From NCBI GenBank assembly GCA_002255955.1, contig NKIM01000003.1:124001-188000 (forward strand): 64,000 nt of DNA, written 5' to 3'. A program made the translations under genes and the position numbers. This stretch comes from Burkholderiales bacterium PBB2 (GTDB lineage Bacteria > Pseudomonadota > Gammaproteobacteria > Burkholderiales > Burkholderiaceae_C). This document shows positions 8,996 to 18,192 of the stretch, piece after piece. A model generated the notes under the pieces. That model saw nothing but the letters and a program-made list of their open reading frames with translations. It ran no database searches and had not been told where the DNA came from. Numbering within the stretch: the stretch's first letter is position 1; each line of letters begins with the position of its first letter.

Positions 8996-10696
8996 TCAGC
9001 GGCTGGCCGTCGACGAGGCGCTCAGGCGGGCCAGCGCTGCTTCCAGCACCTCGTCGCGGCCGGCCCGCCAGCCGGTCAGCGTGGGTCGAGCCAGCAGGTC
9101 GGGCTGCAAACCCTTGCCGACAAACTCGGTGCCATCGGGCAATCGGTCACGCTTGCTGCAGACCCGGGCGCTGCCACCACCGGGCAGCTTGAAGAACAAG
9201 GGCTGGCCGGTGCTGCCGCCGGTGGCTTCGCCCACCACGGGTCCGCGCGCCATGCGTTTGAACGCAGCCACAAAGTCCTCCGCCGCCGAGTAGGTGCCGC
9301 CACTGGTGAGCACGGCAACGGGGCCGGTGAACTGACGCTGCGCATCGGGCTGCACCAGCCCAGGGCTGCCGCCCTCGATGGTCAGCGGCAAGCCCCAGGC
9401 GCGCCAGGCCGAGACCTGCGAGCGCGTCCACCATTGCGAAGTCTCGAAAGCCTGGGGGCTCAGAGTCGCGAGGATGCGGTAGCCGACGCTGCTGTTGCCC
9501 CCGCTGTTCTCGCGCAGATCGAACACGATGGCGCGGGCCTGAGCGATCTGCTCGAAGGCCGCGCGGTAGGCCTTGACCGGCTCGTCGTCACCGAAACCTC
9601 GCAACTCCACCACGGCCACTTCGCCCGGCAACATGCGCCAGCGGAAGCTGGCGTCGTCCGCCTTGGCCAACAGGGCCGCGCGAGCCTTGCCATCCAGCCG
9701 TGGCACCCGCAGCACCCGGCTTGCGCCGGTCTGTGTATCTTTCAGCGTCAGCCGCACCGCGCGCCGGGCATCGCCGCGCAGCAGGTTGTAGTCGTAGAGC
9801 CGCTGCGCCAGGTCCTGCGGCGTGGACGCTGAGGTGAAGGGCTGGACATGGCGCTCCACATAATCCGCCACTGGCAGCCCCTCGATGGCCATGATCTCCA
9901 GGCCCACAGCCAGGCCGAGGTCGGACAGCTCGGGGTCCAGCAACTCCGTGATCAGCACCTGCCCCTCGATCCAGCGCGTGCGCAAGGCCGGCCGAGCCTG
10001 CATGCGGTCCCGCAAGGGCTCGGGCAAGACAAGCCCGCTGTGGCCATCGTGCAGCTGCGCCATCATGCGCATCAGCTCGCGGTAGTAGTCCTCCGTGCGT
10101 GGGGTCCGGCTGACCCGCTCCAGCGTCTGCAGATAGAGCGCGTCCCAGTCCAGCCCAGGCACCAGCTCGAAATTGACGAAATGGGTCTTGACCTCGGCCC
10201 AGAGACGGGACAGTCCGGCCAGTCGCTCGTTGAGCGGCAGGGTTTCGCGAAATGGTGTCTCAAGCGCGGCAGCGCCGTAGAGGCGCTCGCGCAAGGCGTC
10301 AAACGCACGCGCCTGCGCCAATGCGGTCGACCAGCGTGGGTCATCACGCAGAGGAGCCAGCTCCTTGGCCGTCTCAAGCCAGCGGGCCGGCACCATCTGC
10401 CGCTCGTCGGCCATGCGGGCCAGGGTCTGCCAGGCGGCGTCCAGCTGGCCGGCCGCGGCCTGCAGCTGCAGGAGCAGCCAGGCATTGCGCAGCAGCAAGC
10501 CCTCATCGCTGACATCGGCCTGCACCAGGGCCAGTGCTTCATCCACGCGGCCGGCCCGCTGCAGCAGTTCGGCCTGATCCAGGCGCTGCTTGGCCGGCGG
10601 CCGCGGCGCCGCCTGGCTGAGCAAGGGGCTGCTGCCGCCCACCACAAGCAGCAGCGAAGCCAGCACGGAACACAGGGGGCGAACGCTTTTCCTCAT
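8996..10696 (-). CDS. Secreted S41 family (C-terminal processing type) peptidase
   Basis: 566 residues from ATG 10696, chosen because GGAGAG precedes it; an in-frame start 7 codons upstream lacks this. A Sec signal (VLASLLLVVGGSSPLLSQA) is followed by a helical TPR-like region (~30-130), a PDZ-like middle and the S41 core. The nucleophile is Ser470 in GGTYSAAEDF; IVFDLRENSGGNSS is the S41 'DLRxNxGG' signature. These enzymes cut proteins in the periplasm at C-terminal regions. It sits between two paralogous DUF11 lipoproteins on the same strand, so these could be substrates or partners. Confidence 0.85.
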   Translation of the reverse strand: MRKSVRPLCSVLASLLLVVGGSSPLLSQAAPRPPAKQRLDQAELLQRAGRVDEALALVQADVSDEGLLLRNAWLLLQLQAAAGQLDAAWQTLARMADERQMVPARWLETAKELAPLRDDPRWSTALAQARAFDALRERLYGAAALETPFRETLPLNERLAGLSRLWAEVKTHFVNFELVPGLDWDALYLQTLERVSRTPRTEDYYRELMRMMAQLHDGHSGLVLPEPLRDRMQARPALRTRWIEGQVLITELLDPELSDLGLAVGLEIMAIEGLPVADYVERHVQPFTSASTPQDLAQRLYDYNLLRGDARRAVRLTLKDTQTGASRVLRVPRLDGKARAALLAKADDASFRWRMLPGEVAVVELRGFGDDEPVKAYRAAFEQIAQARAIVFDLRENSGGNSSVGYRILATLSPQAFETSQWWTRSQVSAWRAWGLPLTIEGGSPGLVQPDAQRQFTGPVAVLTSGGTYSAAEDFVAAFKRMARGPVVGEATGGSTGQPLFFKLPGGGSARVCSKRDRLPDGTEFVGKGLQPDLLARPTLTGWRAGRDEVLEAALARLSASSTASR

Positions 10697-10807
10697 CGGA
10701 CTCTCCAGGACCACCATCGGCCCACCACAAAGGTCCGGATTCTCAGCGCAGCGCCCCCCGCGGCGCCAGCGCCAGAAGTGAGGGCGGATGGCATGGATGG
10801 GCGAGCT

Positions 10808-11722
10808 TCAGCGCGCGATCGACGTGTAAGCGTTGTTGAGCGCGCTCGGGTCGCCCTTGGACAGGGCGGTGGCGTTGAAGATCAGGCCGGAGTTCACGCC
10901 GGGGGCGAACTGGTAGGGCAAGGTGATCACCAGGCGAGCACCGCTGGGCAGTTGCAGATCGGTCAGGGCGCTGCTCTGCAGATCGGCCGGGCAGACGGCA
11001 CCGCCGCTGGCCACGCAGGTCTTGGTGCCCAGCACCGGCGTGCGGTCGGCCGCGGCCAGCAGCAGCGATTCCAGGCGCACCTTGCGCGAGGCATCGGGCC
11101 CGGCATTGCTCAGGTCCAGCACATAGGCAAAGCTGCCGCCCGAAGGCACGCGCTCGGTCGGCCCCTGGCCCACGAGGACCAGATCGGCGGCATAGGTCTG
11201 GAACTTGTGTTCCACGCGCTTGTCGCTGCTGCCGGTGTCACCTTCGGCCTGTGCGGTCACGGCGACGCTCACCTGGCCACTCGCCCCGGGCTTCACCGCG
11301 CCTTTCAAGACCACGTTGACGCTGGCCCCGGCGGCGAAATTCTTGATCGTCAGCCCCGGGCCTGATGTGCCGGGGCAGACGGGCGCAGGCACACCCAGGC
11401 TGCCGCTGCAGCTGAGCTCCAGGCTGACGCGCGCGGTGTCGGACTGCAGGCCCAGGTCCACGCTGCGCGCCTCGCCCTGCCCCTTGTTTTCCAGCGTGAA
11501 GCTGTAGCTGATGTTCTCGCCGCTGGGCACCTCGTCATCGGGCTTGCTCAGCAGGGTCAGCTTCATCTCGGGCTTCAAAGCCGGCGGCGGAGGCTCCCCC
11601 CCGCCACCGCCACCACCCCCGCAGGCACTCAAGCCCAGGCTGAGGCTCAACAGCAGCAAGAAGGCCCCGGCCAGGCCCGGCTTGCGAAACGAATCGTCAT
11701 TCAATGGACGGCTGTTATTCAT
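10808..11722 (-). CDS. DUF11-type repeat lipoprotein (paralogue)
   Basis: 304 residues with signal peptide and lipobox GLSAC (Cys34), then Gly8 and a Pro run. Two DUF11-like repeats follow (VPSGENISYSFTLENKGQG and VPSGGSFAYVLDLSNAGPDA), each with a Cys pair (for example CVASGGAVCP). The layout matches the lipoprotein at 7914-8837 across the whole length, including the ending 'LVITLPYQFAPG', so the two arose by duplication. The start is supported by GGGAG eight bases upstream. Function unknown; predicted to be anchored at the outer membrane. Confidence 0.8.
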   Translation of the reverse strand: MNNSRPLNDDSFRKPGLAGAFLLLLSLSLGLSACGGGGGGGGEPPPPALKPEMKLTLLSKPDDEVPSGENISYSFTLENKGQGEARSVDLGLQSDTARVSLELSCSGSLGVPAPVCPGTSGPGLTIKNFAAGASVNVVLKGAVKPGASGQVSVAVTAQAEGDTGSSDKRVEHKFQTYAADLVLVGQGPTERVPSGGSFAYVLDLSNAGPDASRKVRLESLLLAAADRTPVLGTKTCVASGGAVCPADLQSSALTDLQLPSGARLVITLPYQFAPGVNSGLIFNATALSKGDPSALNNAYTSIAR

Positions 11723-11781
11723 GTGCTCTTCTCCCTTGGTTAAAAATTCTTGTCGTCCAAGGCCTCGCAGGGCCCCGGCCC

Positions 11782-13473
11782 TCAGGCCTCTGGCAAGCTC
11801 ACCCCCGCCGCCTGCGCCAGGCGCGCCGGCAGCACGGCCAGGGCGGCCGCGTCCCAGGCGCCCATCAGGCAGATCTGCAGCCAGTTGCGCTGCTGCAGAT
11901 AGGCGCTCTGCCAGGCCAGCTTGAAACCGGCCCGCTCCAGCTGCGCGCCGATGCGAGCGGCCTGCAGATGCGGCGCCAGGGCCAGGGTCAGGATGCCGGG
12001 CATGGCTTGATCCGGCGCCACCACGGCCTGCCAGGGCATGGCGGTGGGCAAGGCGGCGTTGCAGCCCAGGGCACGGCGCAGCTGGGCATCGGCGCTGCGC
12101 ACGGCGCGCCAGCGCGCGGTCCAGTCGATGCCGAGCGCTGCCTCCAGCGCGGCCAGCAGATTGGAGCTCTGGGTGTAGGGCACGCCGTCCGCTGGCGCGA
12201 AGGCCGCCAGATCGATGGCACGCGGCAGCTGACCCTCAGGCTGCAGTGCGCCCTCGTGCAGCACGATGGCCAGGCCCGAGAACGCGCCCAGAGCCTTGCC
12301 GCTGACGGCACTGGCCAGCCAGACCCCGCGCAAATCCAAGGCCTGTTGGCCGAGCGCACTGACCGCATCGACGCACAGGCGCACGCCGTGCCGGCGACAG
12401 GCCGCACGCAAGAGGCCCAGGTCGTTGCGCATGCCGGTGGAGGTCTCGCTGAGCACGGCCCAGAGCCAGGCCGGGCGCTGCGTTTGCAAGGCCTGCTCCA
12501 GTGCCTCGGCCGAGAGCGGCTGGCCCCAGTCCAGGCGCAGGGCTTGGTGCGGCAGGCGCCAACGCCGGGCATGGTCGAGCAGGCGTTCGCCAAACTCGCC
12601 GTTGCTGATCACCAGGCCCGGGCCGTCCAGCAGCGAGAGCTGGCCGGCGATCGCGTCGTTGGCCAGGGTGCCCGTGCCCGGAAAGATCAGCGCATCCTCG
12701 CTTCCGCTGAGCGCGCAGAGGCGCTCGCGCACCCGGGCCAGGCGCAGCAGATGCTGGGGCCCGCGGTGGGAGTGGGCCGGTTCGGCCAGGGCCTGCACCA
12801 CCGCCTCGGACATGGCCACCGGGCCGGGCAAGAAGCTGGCATGGCGGCCATCCGACAGGAACTCCAGATGCGCGCAATGCGCAGCGTAATCGGGCAGGCG
12901 CATCAGCATGGGCTGGTAAGGCGCCTCGGCGCTGCCCACCAACGGGCCGAAGGGCTGAAAACCCAGATGGCGGTAGAGCCGCGTCTGGCGCAGCGTGCCC
13001 GAGATCAGGGCCAGATCGCAGCCCTGGGCGCGGAAGTGCCGAGCCAGCACGCCCGACAGGCGCGCGAACACGCCATGCTTGTGGAAGTTTCGGAAGGCTG
13101 GCGCCACCGCCAGCAGGCGCACTTCCATCGCCCGCTGGTGCGGCGGCAGATGGCTGTCCAGATCGGGCAGCTTGCCGTCCAGCGAGAACGGCCGCGCGCT
13201 GCGTCCGGCAATCATGCCGACCAGCTCGCCTTCATGCAGGGCGATGGCATAAGTGTTCTCGTCGTGAAAGCGGTCGACCAGGCGCCGCGCCGCATTGGGC
13301 GCATGCTGCGGGATCTCTTCGACGAAGGTCCGGTAGTTGAGCCGGTGGATGGCCTCGAACTCCGAGTCCTGATCGGCGATCTTGAACTGCAGGCGCGGGC
13401 TGGCGCAGGGCTCGCTCGGCGCTTCTTCATCAAGCACAGCCTGCGGCTGGGCGGTGGTACTGCGGCTCGTCAT
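11782..13473 (-). CDS. GNAT acetyltransferase - class V aminotransferase fusion
   Basis: 563 residues from ATG 13473, which has AAAGGAGC upstream. Residues ~25-200 form a GNAT-like acyltransferase (ALHEGELVGMIAG, VRLLAVAPAFRNFHKHGVFARL). Residues ~205-563 form a PLP-dependent class V aminotransferase of the alanine-glyoxylate type: FLPGPVAMSEAV, FPGTGTLANDAI, the cofactor aspartate in LCVDAVSALG, and the PLP lysine K393 in AVSGKALGAF. Both halves appear complete. The substrate is unknown; linking acylation and transamination of the same small molecule is one reading. No obvious pathway partners are adjacent. Confidence 0.8.
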   Translation of the reverse strand: MTSRSTTAQPQAVLDEEAPSEPCASPRLQFKIADQDSEFEAIHRLNYRTFVEEIPQHAPNAARRLVDRFHDENTYAIALHEGELVGMIAGRSARPFSLDGKLPDLDSHLPPHQRAMEVRLLAVAPAFRNFHKHGVFARLSGVLARHFRAQGCDLALISGTLRQTRLYRHLGFQPFGPLVGSAEAPYQPMLMRLPDYAAHCAHLEFLSDGRHASFLPGPVAMSEAVVQALAEPAHSHRGPQHLLRLARVRERLCALSGSEDALIFPGTGTLANDAIAGQLSLLDGPGLVISNGEFGERLLDHARRWRLPHQALRLDWGQPLSAEALEQALQTQRPAWLWAVLSETSTGMRNDLGLLRAACRRHGVRLCVDAVSALGQQALDLRGVWLASAVSGKALGAFSGLAIVLHEGALQPEGQLPRAIDLAAFAPADGVPYTQSSNLLAALEAALGIDWTARWRAVRSADAQLRRALGCNAALPTAMPWQAVVAPDQAMPGILTLALAPHLQAARIGAQLERAGFKLAWQSAYLQQRNWLQICLMGAWDAAALAVLPARLAQAAGVSLPEA

Positions 13474-13668
13474 CGGTGATGCTCCTTTTTTCGCATCCTC
13501 CAGCCTGGCGGGCACCGACCGGACGACGAGACAAAGAACAGCACACGGGGGACAGCAAGGCGGTCGGGCGGCCCGAGCCAAGGCGGGGCAGGCCATGCTA
13601 ACCAGCAATGCCTGCGGAGCGCAAGCCGGGCGAGAAGCATCGCTTCACGCGCCCGGCGGCATCGGTCT

Positions 13669-14799
13669 TCAGGCCAGGGCGCGGCCGATCAGGATCTTCT
13701 GCACTTCGGAGGTGCCTTCGTAGATCTGGCACACGCGCACATCGCGGTAGATGCGCTCCACCGGGAAATCACTGACATAACCATATCCGCCATGGACCTG
13801 GATGGCGGCCGAGCAGACCTTCTCGGCCATCTCGCTGGCGAAGAGCTTGGCCATGGCGGCTTCCTTCAGGCAGGGCTGGCCGGCGTCCTTCAGGCTGGCG
13901 GCATGCCAGATCAGCTGGCGCGCAGCCTCGATCTGGGTGGCCATCTCGGCCAGCTTGAACTGCACCGCCTGGTGCTGAAAGATGGGCTGGCCGAAGCTCT
14001 CGCGCTCCTTGCTGTACTTGAGCGCCGCCTCAAAAGCCGCGCGCGCCATGCCCACGCTCTGGCTGGCGATGCCGATGCGGCCGCCCTCCAGGCCCGAGAG
14101 CGCGATCTTCAAGCCCTGGCCTTCTTCGCCCAGGCGGTTGGCCGCCGGCACGCGGCAGTTCTCGAAATTGATCTGCGCCGTGTCGCTGGCGTGCTGACCC
14201 ATCTTGTCTTCGATGCGGGCCACCTGGTAGCCGGGCGTGTTGGTGGGCACCAGGAAGGCGCTGATGCCCTTCTTGCCCGCGGCCTTGTCGGTGACGGCCA
14301 TGACGATGGCGACATCGCCGTTCTTGCCACTGGTGATGAACTGCTTGACGCCGTTGAGCACGTAGTCATCGCCATCACGAACGGCCGTGGTGCGCAGGCC
14401 GCCGGCCTCCGAGCCCACATGCGGCTCGGTCAGGCAGAAGGCGCCCAGCATGTCGCCGCGCGCCAGGGGCTTGAGGAAGCGCTGCTTCTGGTCCTCGTTG
14501 CCGAAGGCCATCAGGATGGAGCAGACCGGGCAGTTGTTGACACTGACCACGGTGGAAGTGGCGCCATCACCGGCGCCGATCTCTTCCAGGATGATGGCCA
14601 AGGCCAGGTAGTCCAGGCCGGCGCCGTCGTACTCGGTGGGCACGGCCACGCCGTAGCAGCCCAGCTCGGCCAAGCCCTTCAGCTCCGCGGCGGGAAAGTG
14701 GTGGCTCTTGTCCCACTCGGCCGCCTTGGGCGCGATCTGGTCTTGGACGTAGGAACGGATCGCGTCCTGAATGGCGCGGTGGTCTTCACTGAGCAGCAT
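13669..14799 (-). CDS. Acyl-CoA dehydrogenase
   Basis: 376 residues, the usual family length. It oxidises an acyl-CoA at C2-C3 with FAD and passes electrons to ETF. Visible landmarks: the FAD/substrate stretch FCLTEPHVGSEAGGLRT, FITSGKNGD, the FAD-binding QVHGGYGYVSDFPVERIYRD, and the catalytic base Glu361 in QIYEGTSEVQ. Glu in that late position is the short/medium-chain type rather than the isovaleryl-CoA type. ATG 14799 is chosen because the conserved N-terminus (LLSEDHRAIQDAIR) begins there. It stands alone, so chain-length preference cannot be told. Confidence 0.92.
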   Translation of the reverse strand: MLLSEDHRAIQDAIRSYVQDQIAPKAAEWDKSHHFPAAELKGLAELGCYGVAVPTEYDGAGLDYLALAIILEEIGAGDGATSTVVSVNNCPVCSILMAFGNEDQKQRFLKPLARGDMLGAFCLTEPHVGSEAGGLRTTAVRDGDDYVLNGVKQFITSGKNGDVAIVMAVTDKAAGKKGISAFLVPTNTPGYQVARIEDKMGQHASDTAQINFENCRVPAANRLGEEGQGLKIALSGLEGGRIGIASQSVGMARAAFEAALKYSKERESFGQPIFQHQAVQFKLAEMATQIEAARQLIWHAASLKDAGQPCLKEAAMAKLFASEMAEKVCSAAIQVHGGYGYVSDFPVERIYRDVRVCQIYEGTSEVQKILIGRALA

Positions 14800-14895
14800 G
14801 GGTCGGTTACGGCGAGTTTCGTCGCCGCGATTGTGCCAGCCAGCCCTGCCGCGGCGGGGCGGGCTTCGACATGCCCCCACTCCGCCAAAACAAAA

Positions 14896-14926
14896 CCAGC
14901 CCTGCGGACACCGTCCACAGGGCTGG
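14896..14926 (-). terminator. Intrinsic terminator of the PEP-CTERM gene
   Basis: Stem CCAGCCCTG-(C)GGAC / GTCC-(A)CAGGGCTGG with an ACC loop. On the minus strand it is followed by TTTTGTTTTGG, placing it 58 bp beyond the PEP-CTERM stop codon. Confidence 0.8.
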
Positions 14927-14983
14927 AGAACTCAAGCATGCGAGCCCAGACCGCCTTCGCGGCTGGTTGGGCTCCAAACAGGC

Positions 14984-15658
14984 TCAGCCCTGCTTGTTGC
15001 GGCGGCGGGCCAGCGTCATGCCGGCCAGGGCCAGGCCCACCAGGGCCAGCGAGGCCGGCTCGGGCACCTGATTGCGCTGGCTCAAGCTCACATCGTTCAG
15101 GGCAAAGAAGTCGGAGTTGGTGTCGCGGCCACCGGCGCCAAAGCCATAGCCGATCCAGCGCATGGAGTAGCTGCCTGCGGCCAGGCCGCTGCTCAGCGTG
15201 AGGTGCTCGGTCGCGCTGGTGGTGTCGTTGGAGGCCGTCAAGCCGGCAGCCAGATCGGTCCAGCCGCTGCCGCTGTTGATCTGCACCGCGTACTTGTAGC
15301 TGGGCCTGGTGTTGCCGAAGTTGTGGTTGTGGTAATGGGTGAAGGACAGGGTCAGGTCATTCAGCGAGTTCGCCAGCGTGAAGTTCAGCGAGAGCGTGTT
15401 GCTGTTGCTGCCGAAAAACTGCGTCCCCACGACATTTCCATAGGGGGCGCCCCAGTTCCACACGCCCGCGTTGGCCGTGCTGAAGTTGGCGTTGCTCACA
15501 CCCGCTGCGGCCGTCGATGCGGCGATGCCGCCGGGCTGGCCGGGCGCCGCGTTGTCAAAGCTCCAACCCACGACCACACCGGCCTGGGCGCTTGCTGCCA
15601 GAGCCAGGGCCACTGCGCCGAAGCTCACTTTGGAAATCAGATTGTTGGTTTGCGTCAT
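14984..15658 (-). CDS. PEP-CTERM sorting-domain exported protein
   Basis: 224 residues from ATG 15658. A Sec signal (VSFGAVALALAASAQA) precedes a strand-rich, Asn/Ser/Thr-rich mature region. The C-terminus is a textbook PEP-CTERM tripartite signal: VPEPASLAL, a hydrophobic helix, then RRRNKQ. Such proteins are processed by exosortase (EpsH/XrtA-type) and usually go to the cell surface or extracellular matrix in exopolysaccharide-producing Gram-negatives. No exosortase is in the window. The mature part has no recognised enzymatic motif. Confidence 0.92.
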   Translation of the reverse strand: MTQTNNLISKVSFGAVALALAASAQAGVVVGWSFDNAAPGQPGGIAASTAAAGVSNANFSTANAGVWNWGAPYGNVVGTQFFGSNSNTLSLNFTLANSLNDLTLSFTHYHNHNFGNTRPSYKYAVQINSGSGWTDLAAGLTASNDTTSATEHLTLSSGLAAGSYSMRWIGYGFGAGGRDTNSDFFALNDVSLSQRNQVPEPASLALVGLALAGMTLARRRNKQG

Positions 15659-16021
15659 TTGTCTTGTCCGTCCGAGCAATGAATGAATGGATGCATAAAT
15701 GAATGAATCCATCGTTCTCTCAATCCATGAATCACCTCGTCGATCCGTCCCTCAACTCCGGTCCAGATCGCCCCCTGCCAAACCGCGACCGCAGATCGTT
15801 GGGCGAAGCGGATTATTCAAGAGCAGCGGCCCGCCCTCACCCCCGCAGGCACGGGTGTAAAAAGTTGGCACTTGAGCTCCGGTCTGCCGGGCCGAGGCCG
15901 CACAGGCCCGATGCCATCGGGCTTCTCCGGTCGGCAGCACCTCCAGCGACGCCAGACGCCGAATCCCCCCTGACTCAGGGGGTGGCCCGGGCAGCATCGC
16001 GTGCCGCGATGCCTCGCTTCG
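15659..16021. other. 363-bp intergenic region with AATG tetranucleotide repeats
   Basis: Upstream of the PEP-CTERM gene. Between 15678 and 15708 the tetranucleotide AATG occurs in two short blocks (three copies, then two and a part copy) separated by GATGCATA, and GAATC/AATCC variants continue to about 15735. The rest is GC-rich and I see no gene. The PEP-CTERM promoter should lie here; no clear -24/-12 or -35/-10 element was identified. Confidence 0.5.
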
Positions 16022-17449
16022 TCAGAGCGGTGCCAGCGGCCAGCTGCGGCTCAGGCCGCCGGGGCTGGGTGTCACCGGCTTGGCCCAGGGCAGCACACGC
16101 AGGCTCAACCCGTCCTCGCTGAGCGTGATGCGCTCGCGCTGGCTGGGGGTCAGGTCTTGCCTGGCCAGCCAGACCTCACGCTCAGCCACGGGGACGTTTT
16201 GTGTGGCGAGGGCCAGCGCCAGCTGGGCCACGCGGTGGTCCAGCTGCAGATCGGCCTGCTTGGCCGGGTAGTCGGCAAAAGCCGGATGGGCCACCGCGAG
16301 CAGGATGGCGCCGATGGTGTTGCGCCAGGGCAGATCCCACATCGAGAACTCGCGCGCCTGCTGCGCCTGCAAATGCTTCAGCAAGGCCTCGGGCCCGGCC
16401 TTGGCAGCCTCATGCTGCTCCAACCACCAGGCGTCATTGGCCTGCTGAGTGCGCTGGGGCATGAAACCAAAATTGCAGAGCCAGCGGTCGATCAGGCCGG
16501 CCTGCTCCAGCAGCTGGCCGCCTTCGTTGCGGCCGCAGAGCTGGGCCATCTCCTGCATGGCTTGGGCGCCGAAGAAGGACTCGGCCGCCATCCAGGCACC
16601 GGCATCGCGGGCGCGTTCGGGCAAGGGCCCCAGTTGTGCCGTCAGGCGCGGGGCCAGGCCGGGCTCCAGCGCCAGCAAGCCAGCCAGCAAGCGCAAGCGT
16701 TGCCGCTCATGGTTCCATGCCAGGACGGTGGAGATCAGGCTCTGGCTGCCTTGCAGCAGGGCCCGGGACAAAGCCTGGGCACGGCCCAGCGCCTGCAGCA
16801 GCGCCTCGGCCTGGCCCTGGGACTGCGCCCAGGCGGCTTGCAGCTGGAAGCCGCGAGCACAGACGCGCGCGCCCTGCAGATGCGGCGCCACCGGCAGGCC
16901 CAGATACTGGTCGCTGGCGCGGCGCAGCTCCGCACGCGGCTGCTGCAGCAGTTCATCGAATCCCAGGCGCCCGTCCGACAGACCAGCGGCCAGGGCCGAG
17001 CAGCGCTCCAGCAGCAGGGCCTGCTCGGCCAAGCGCAGGCGCAAGCCCTCCTTGTCTTGCAGCCACAGGCCCAGGCAGTCATTCAGATCCCAGCTGCAGC
17101 TCCAGGCGGCATCGCGTGGCTGGGGCAGGAGATGGGCATCGGCCACGGTGGCCTGCTCCGGTGTGGGCGTGGCCCACAAGGCCTGGCCCACGCGCGAGGG
17201 CTGGGCCTGCGGCCCGGCGAACAAGCCGCTCAGGTCAAAGAACACATTGGCCTCGGGCGCCAACGCAACAGACCGCGGCTGCAGCGCGGCCGGGCGCGGC
17301 TGCGCCTCGGCATCCACCCACCGGTTGTTGCTGGCCAGCCAGGCCAGGACCAGCAGGATCAAGCCCAGGCACAGCCCACCCACACCCCAGGCCAGGCGCC
17401 GCAGCACCGTCTTGGTCTTCGTCGTCATGGCCATGCGCACCACCCTCAC
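16022..17449 (-). CDS. Single-pass inner-membrane protein, function unknown
   Basis: 475 residues if started at GTG 17449, which overlaps the stop of the SDR gene (GTGA); ATG codons at 17434 and 17428 are alternatives. One N-terminal membrane helix (GGLCLGLILLVLAWLA) is followed by a ~430-residue, Leu/Ala/Gln-rich, largely helical periplasmic part with several cysteines (CSWDLNDCLG, LCGRN, WLCNFG). No family recognised. Overlap with the SDR gene implies one operon, but that gives no functional clue. Confidence 0.65.
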   Translation of the reverse strand: MRVVRMAMTTKTKTVLRRLAWGVGGLCLGLILLVLAWLASNNRWVDAEAQPRPAALQPRSVALAPEANVFFDLSGLFAGPQAQPSRVGQALWATPTPEQATVADAHLLPQPRDAAWSCSWDLNDCLGLWLQDKEGLRLRLAEQALLLERCSALAAGLSDGRLGFDELLQQPRAELRRASDQYLGLPVAPHLQGARVCARGFQLQAAWAQSQGQAEALLQALGRAQALSRALLQGSQSLISTVLAWNHERQRLRLLAGLLALEPGLAPRLTAQLGPLPERARDAGAWMAAESFFGAQAMQEMAQLCGRNEGGQLLEQAGLIDRWLCNFGFMPQRTQQANDAWWLEQHEAAKAGPEALLKHLQAQQAREFSMWDLPWRNTIGAILLAVAHPAFADYPAKQADLQLDHRVAQLALALATQNVPVAEREVWLARQDLTPSQRERITLSEDGLSLRVLPWAKPVTPSPGGLSRSWPLAPL

Positions 17450-18114
17450 CAGCTCAGGCGTTCGCCGTCGTAGTTGATGAAGCTGCCGTTGTCGGCCGCG
17501 CTCAAACCCGCCATTACCGTGCGCATGCCGGCCACGCTGGTCTGCACATCGATGTCGCCATCGGCGCCGCCCATGTCGGTGCGCACCCAGCCGGGGTGAA
17601 AGCTGATGCAGCAGGCCTTGCCCTGCATCAGCAGGGAGGCATCCTTGAGCACCGAATTGACCGCCGCCTTGGACGCCCGGTACAGCCAGCCATGGCTGCC
17701 GCTGCGCAGGCTGATCGAGCCCATGCGCGAGGAGATGATGGCGATGCGCGCGCCCGGCGCCAAAACATCCTGCAGCTGCGGCAGCACCCGCATGGGGCCC
17801 AGCACATTGGTCTGCATGACGGTGTTGAATTCCGCCTCGGTGGGCGTTTGCATGCCCGTGCTGCGGCTGCCGAAGACCCCGGCCACCAGGGCGATCTGGT
17901 CGAAGGCATAGCCATCGATCTGCCAGGCCAGGCCGGAGGCGCTGGCCGTGTTCATGACGTCCAGTTTCAGCGCCACCGCGCCCAGATCGCGCAGGCGCTG
18001 CAGCCCTGACTCATCGCGCGCCGTGGCCACCACCCGGTCGCCCGCCGCGCGCGCCTGGCGCACCCATTCCAAACCAATGCCGCGCGAGGCGCCGACGATC
18101 AAGACTGTGGCCAT
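17446..18114 (-). CDS. Short-chain dehydrogenase/reductase
   Basis: 222 residues from ATG 18114, with AGGAA upstream; a TTG two codons earlier is less likely. The Rossmann NAD(P) site is VLIVGASRGIG (residues ~4-14), and the catalytic set is visible as Ser in IISSRMGS and the YRASK (Tyr/Lys) motif; VAGVF replaces the usual NNAG. FHPGWVRTDMGG is the typical 'PGxVxTDM' loop. Substrate unknown. The gene overlaps the membrane protein that follows and has a LysR regulator 79 bp downstream of its start region on the same strand. Confidence 0.88.
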   Translation of the reverse strand: MATVLIVGASRGIGLEWVRQARAAGDRVVATARDESGLQRLRDLGAVALKLDVMNTASASGLAWQIDGYAFDQIALVAGVFGSRSTGMQTPTEAEFNTVMQTNVLGPMRVLPQLQDVLAPGARIAIISSRMGSISLRSGSHGWLYRASKAAVNSVLKDASLLMQGKACCISFHPGWVRTDMGGADGDIDVQTSVAGMRTVMAGLSAADNGSFINYDGERLSW

Positions 18115-18192
18115 GTTCAAGAGTTCCTAGGGGACAGGGGAGCGGCGATTCTGCCCCAGCCTCTTCGGCGAGCCTGCGCGCCGCCTTCCTGC

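Noticed and set aside
15850-15875. TGGCAC resembling a sigma-54 -24 box upstream of the PEP-CTERM gene
   Set aside because: It is on the wrong strand for that gene and lacks the GC of the -12 box at the right distance.
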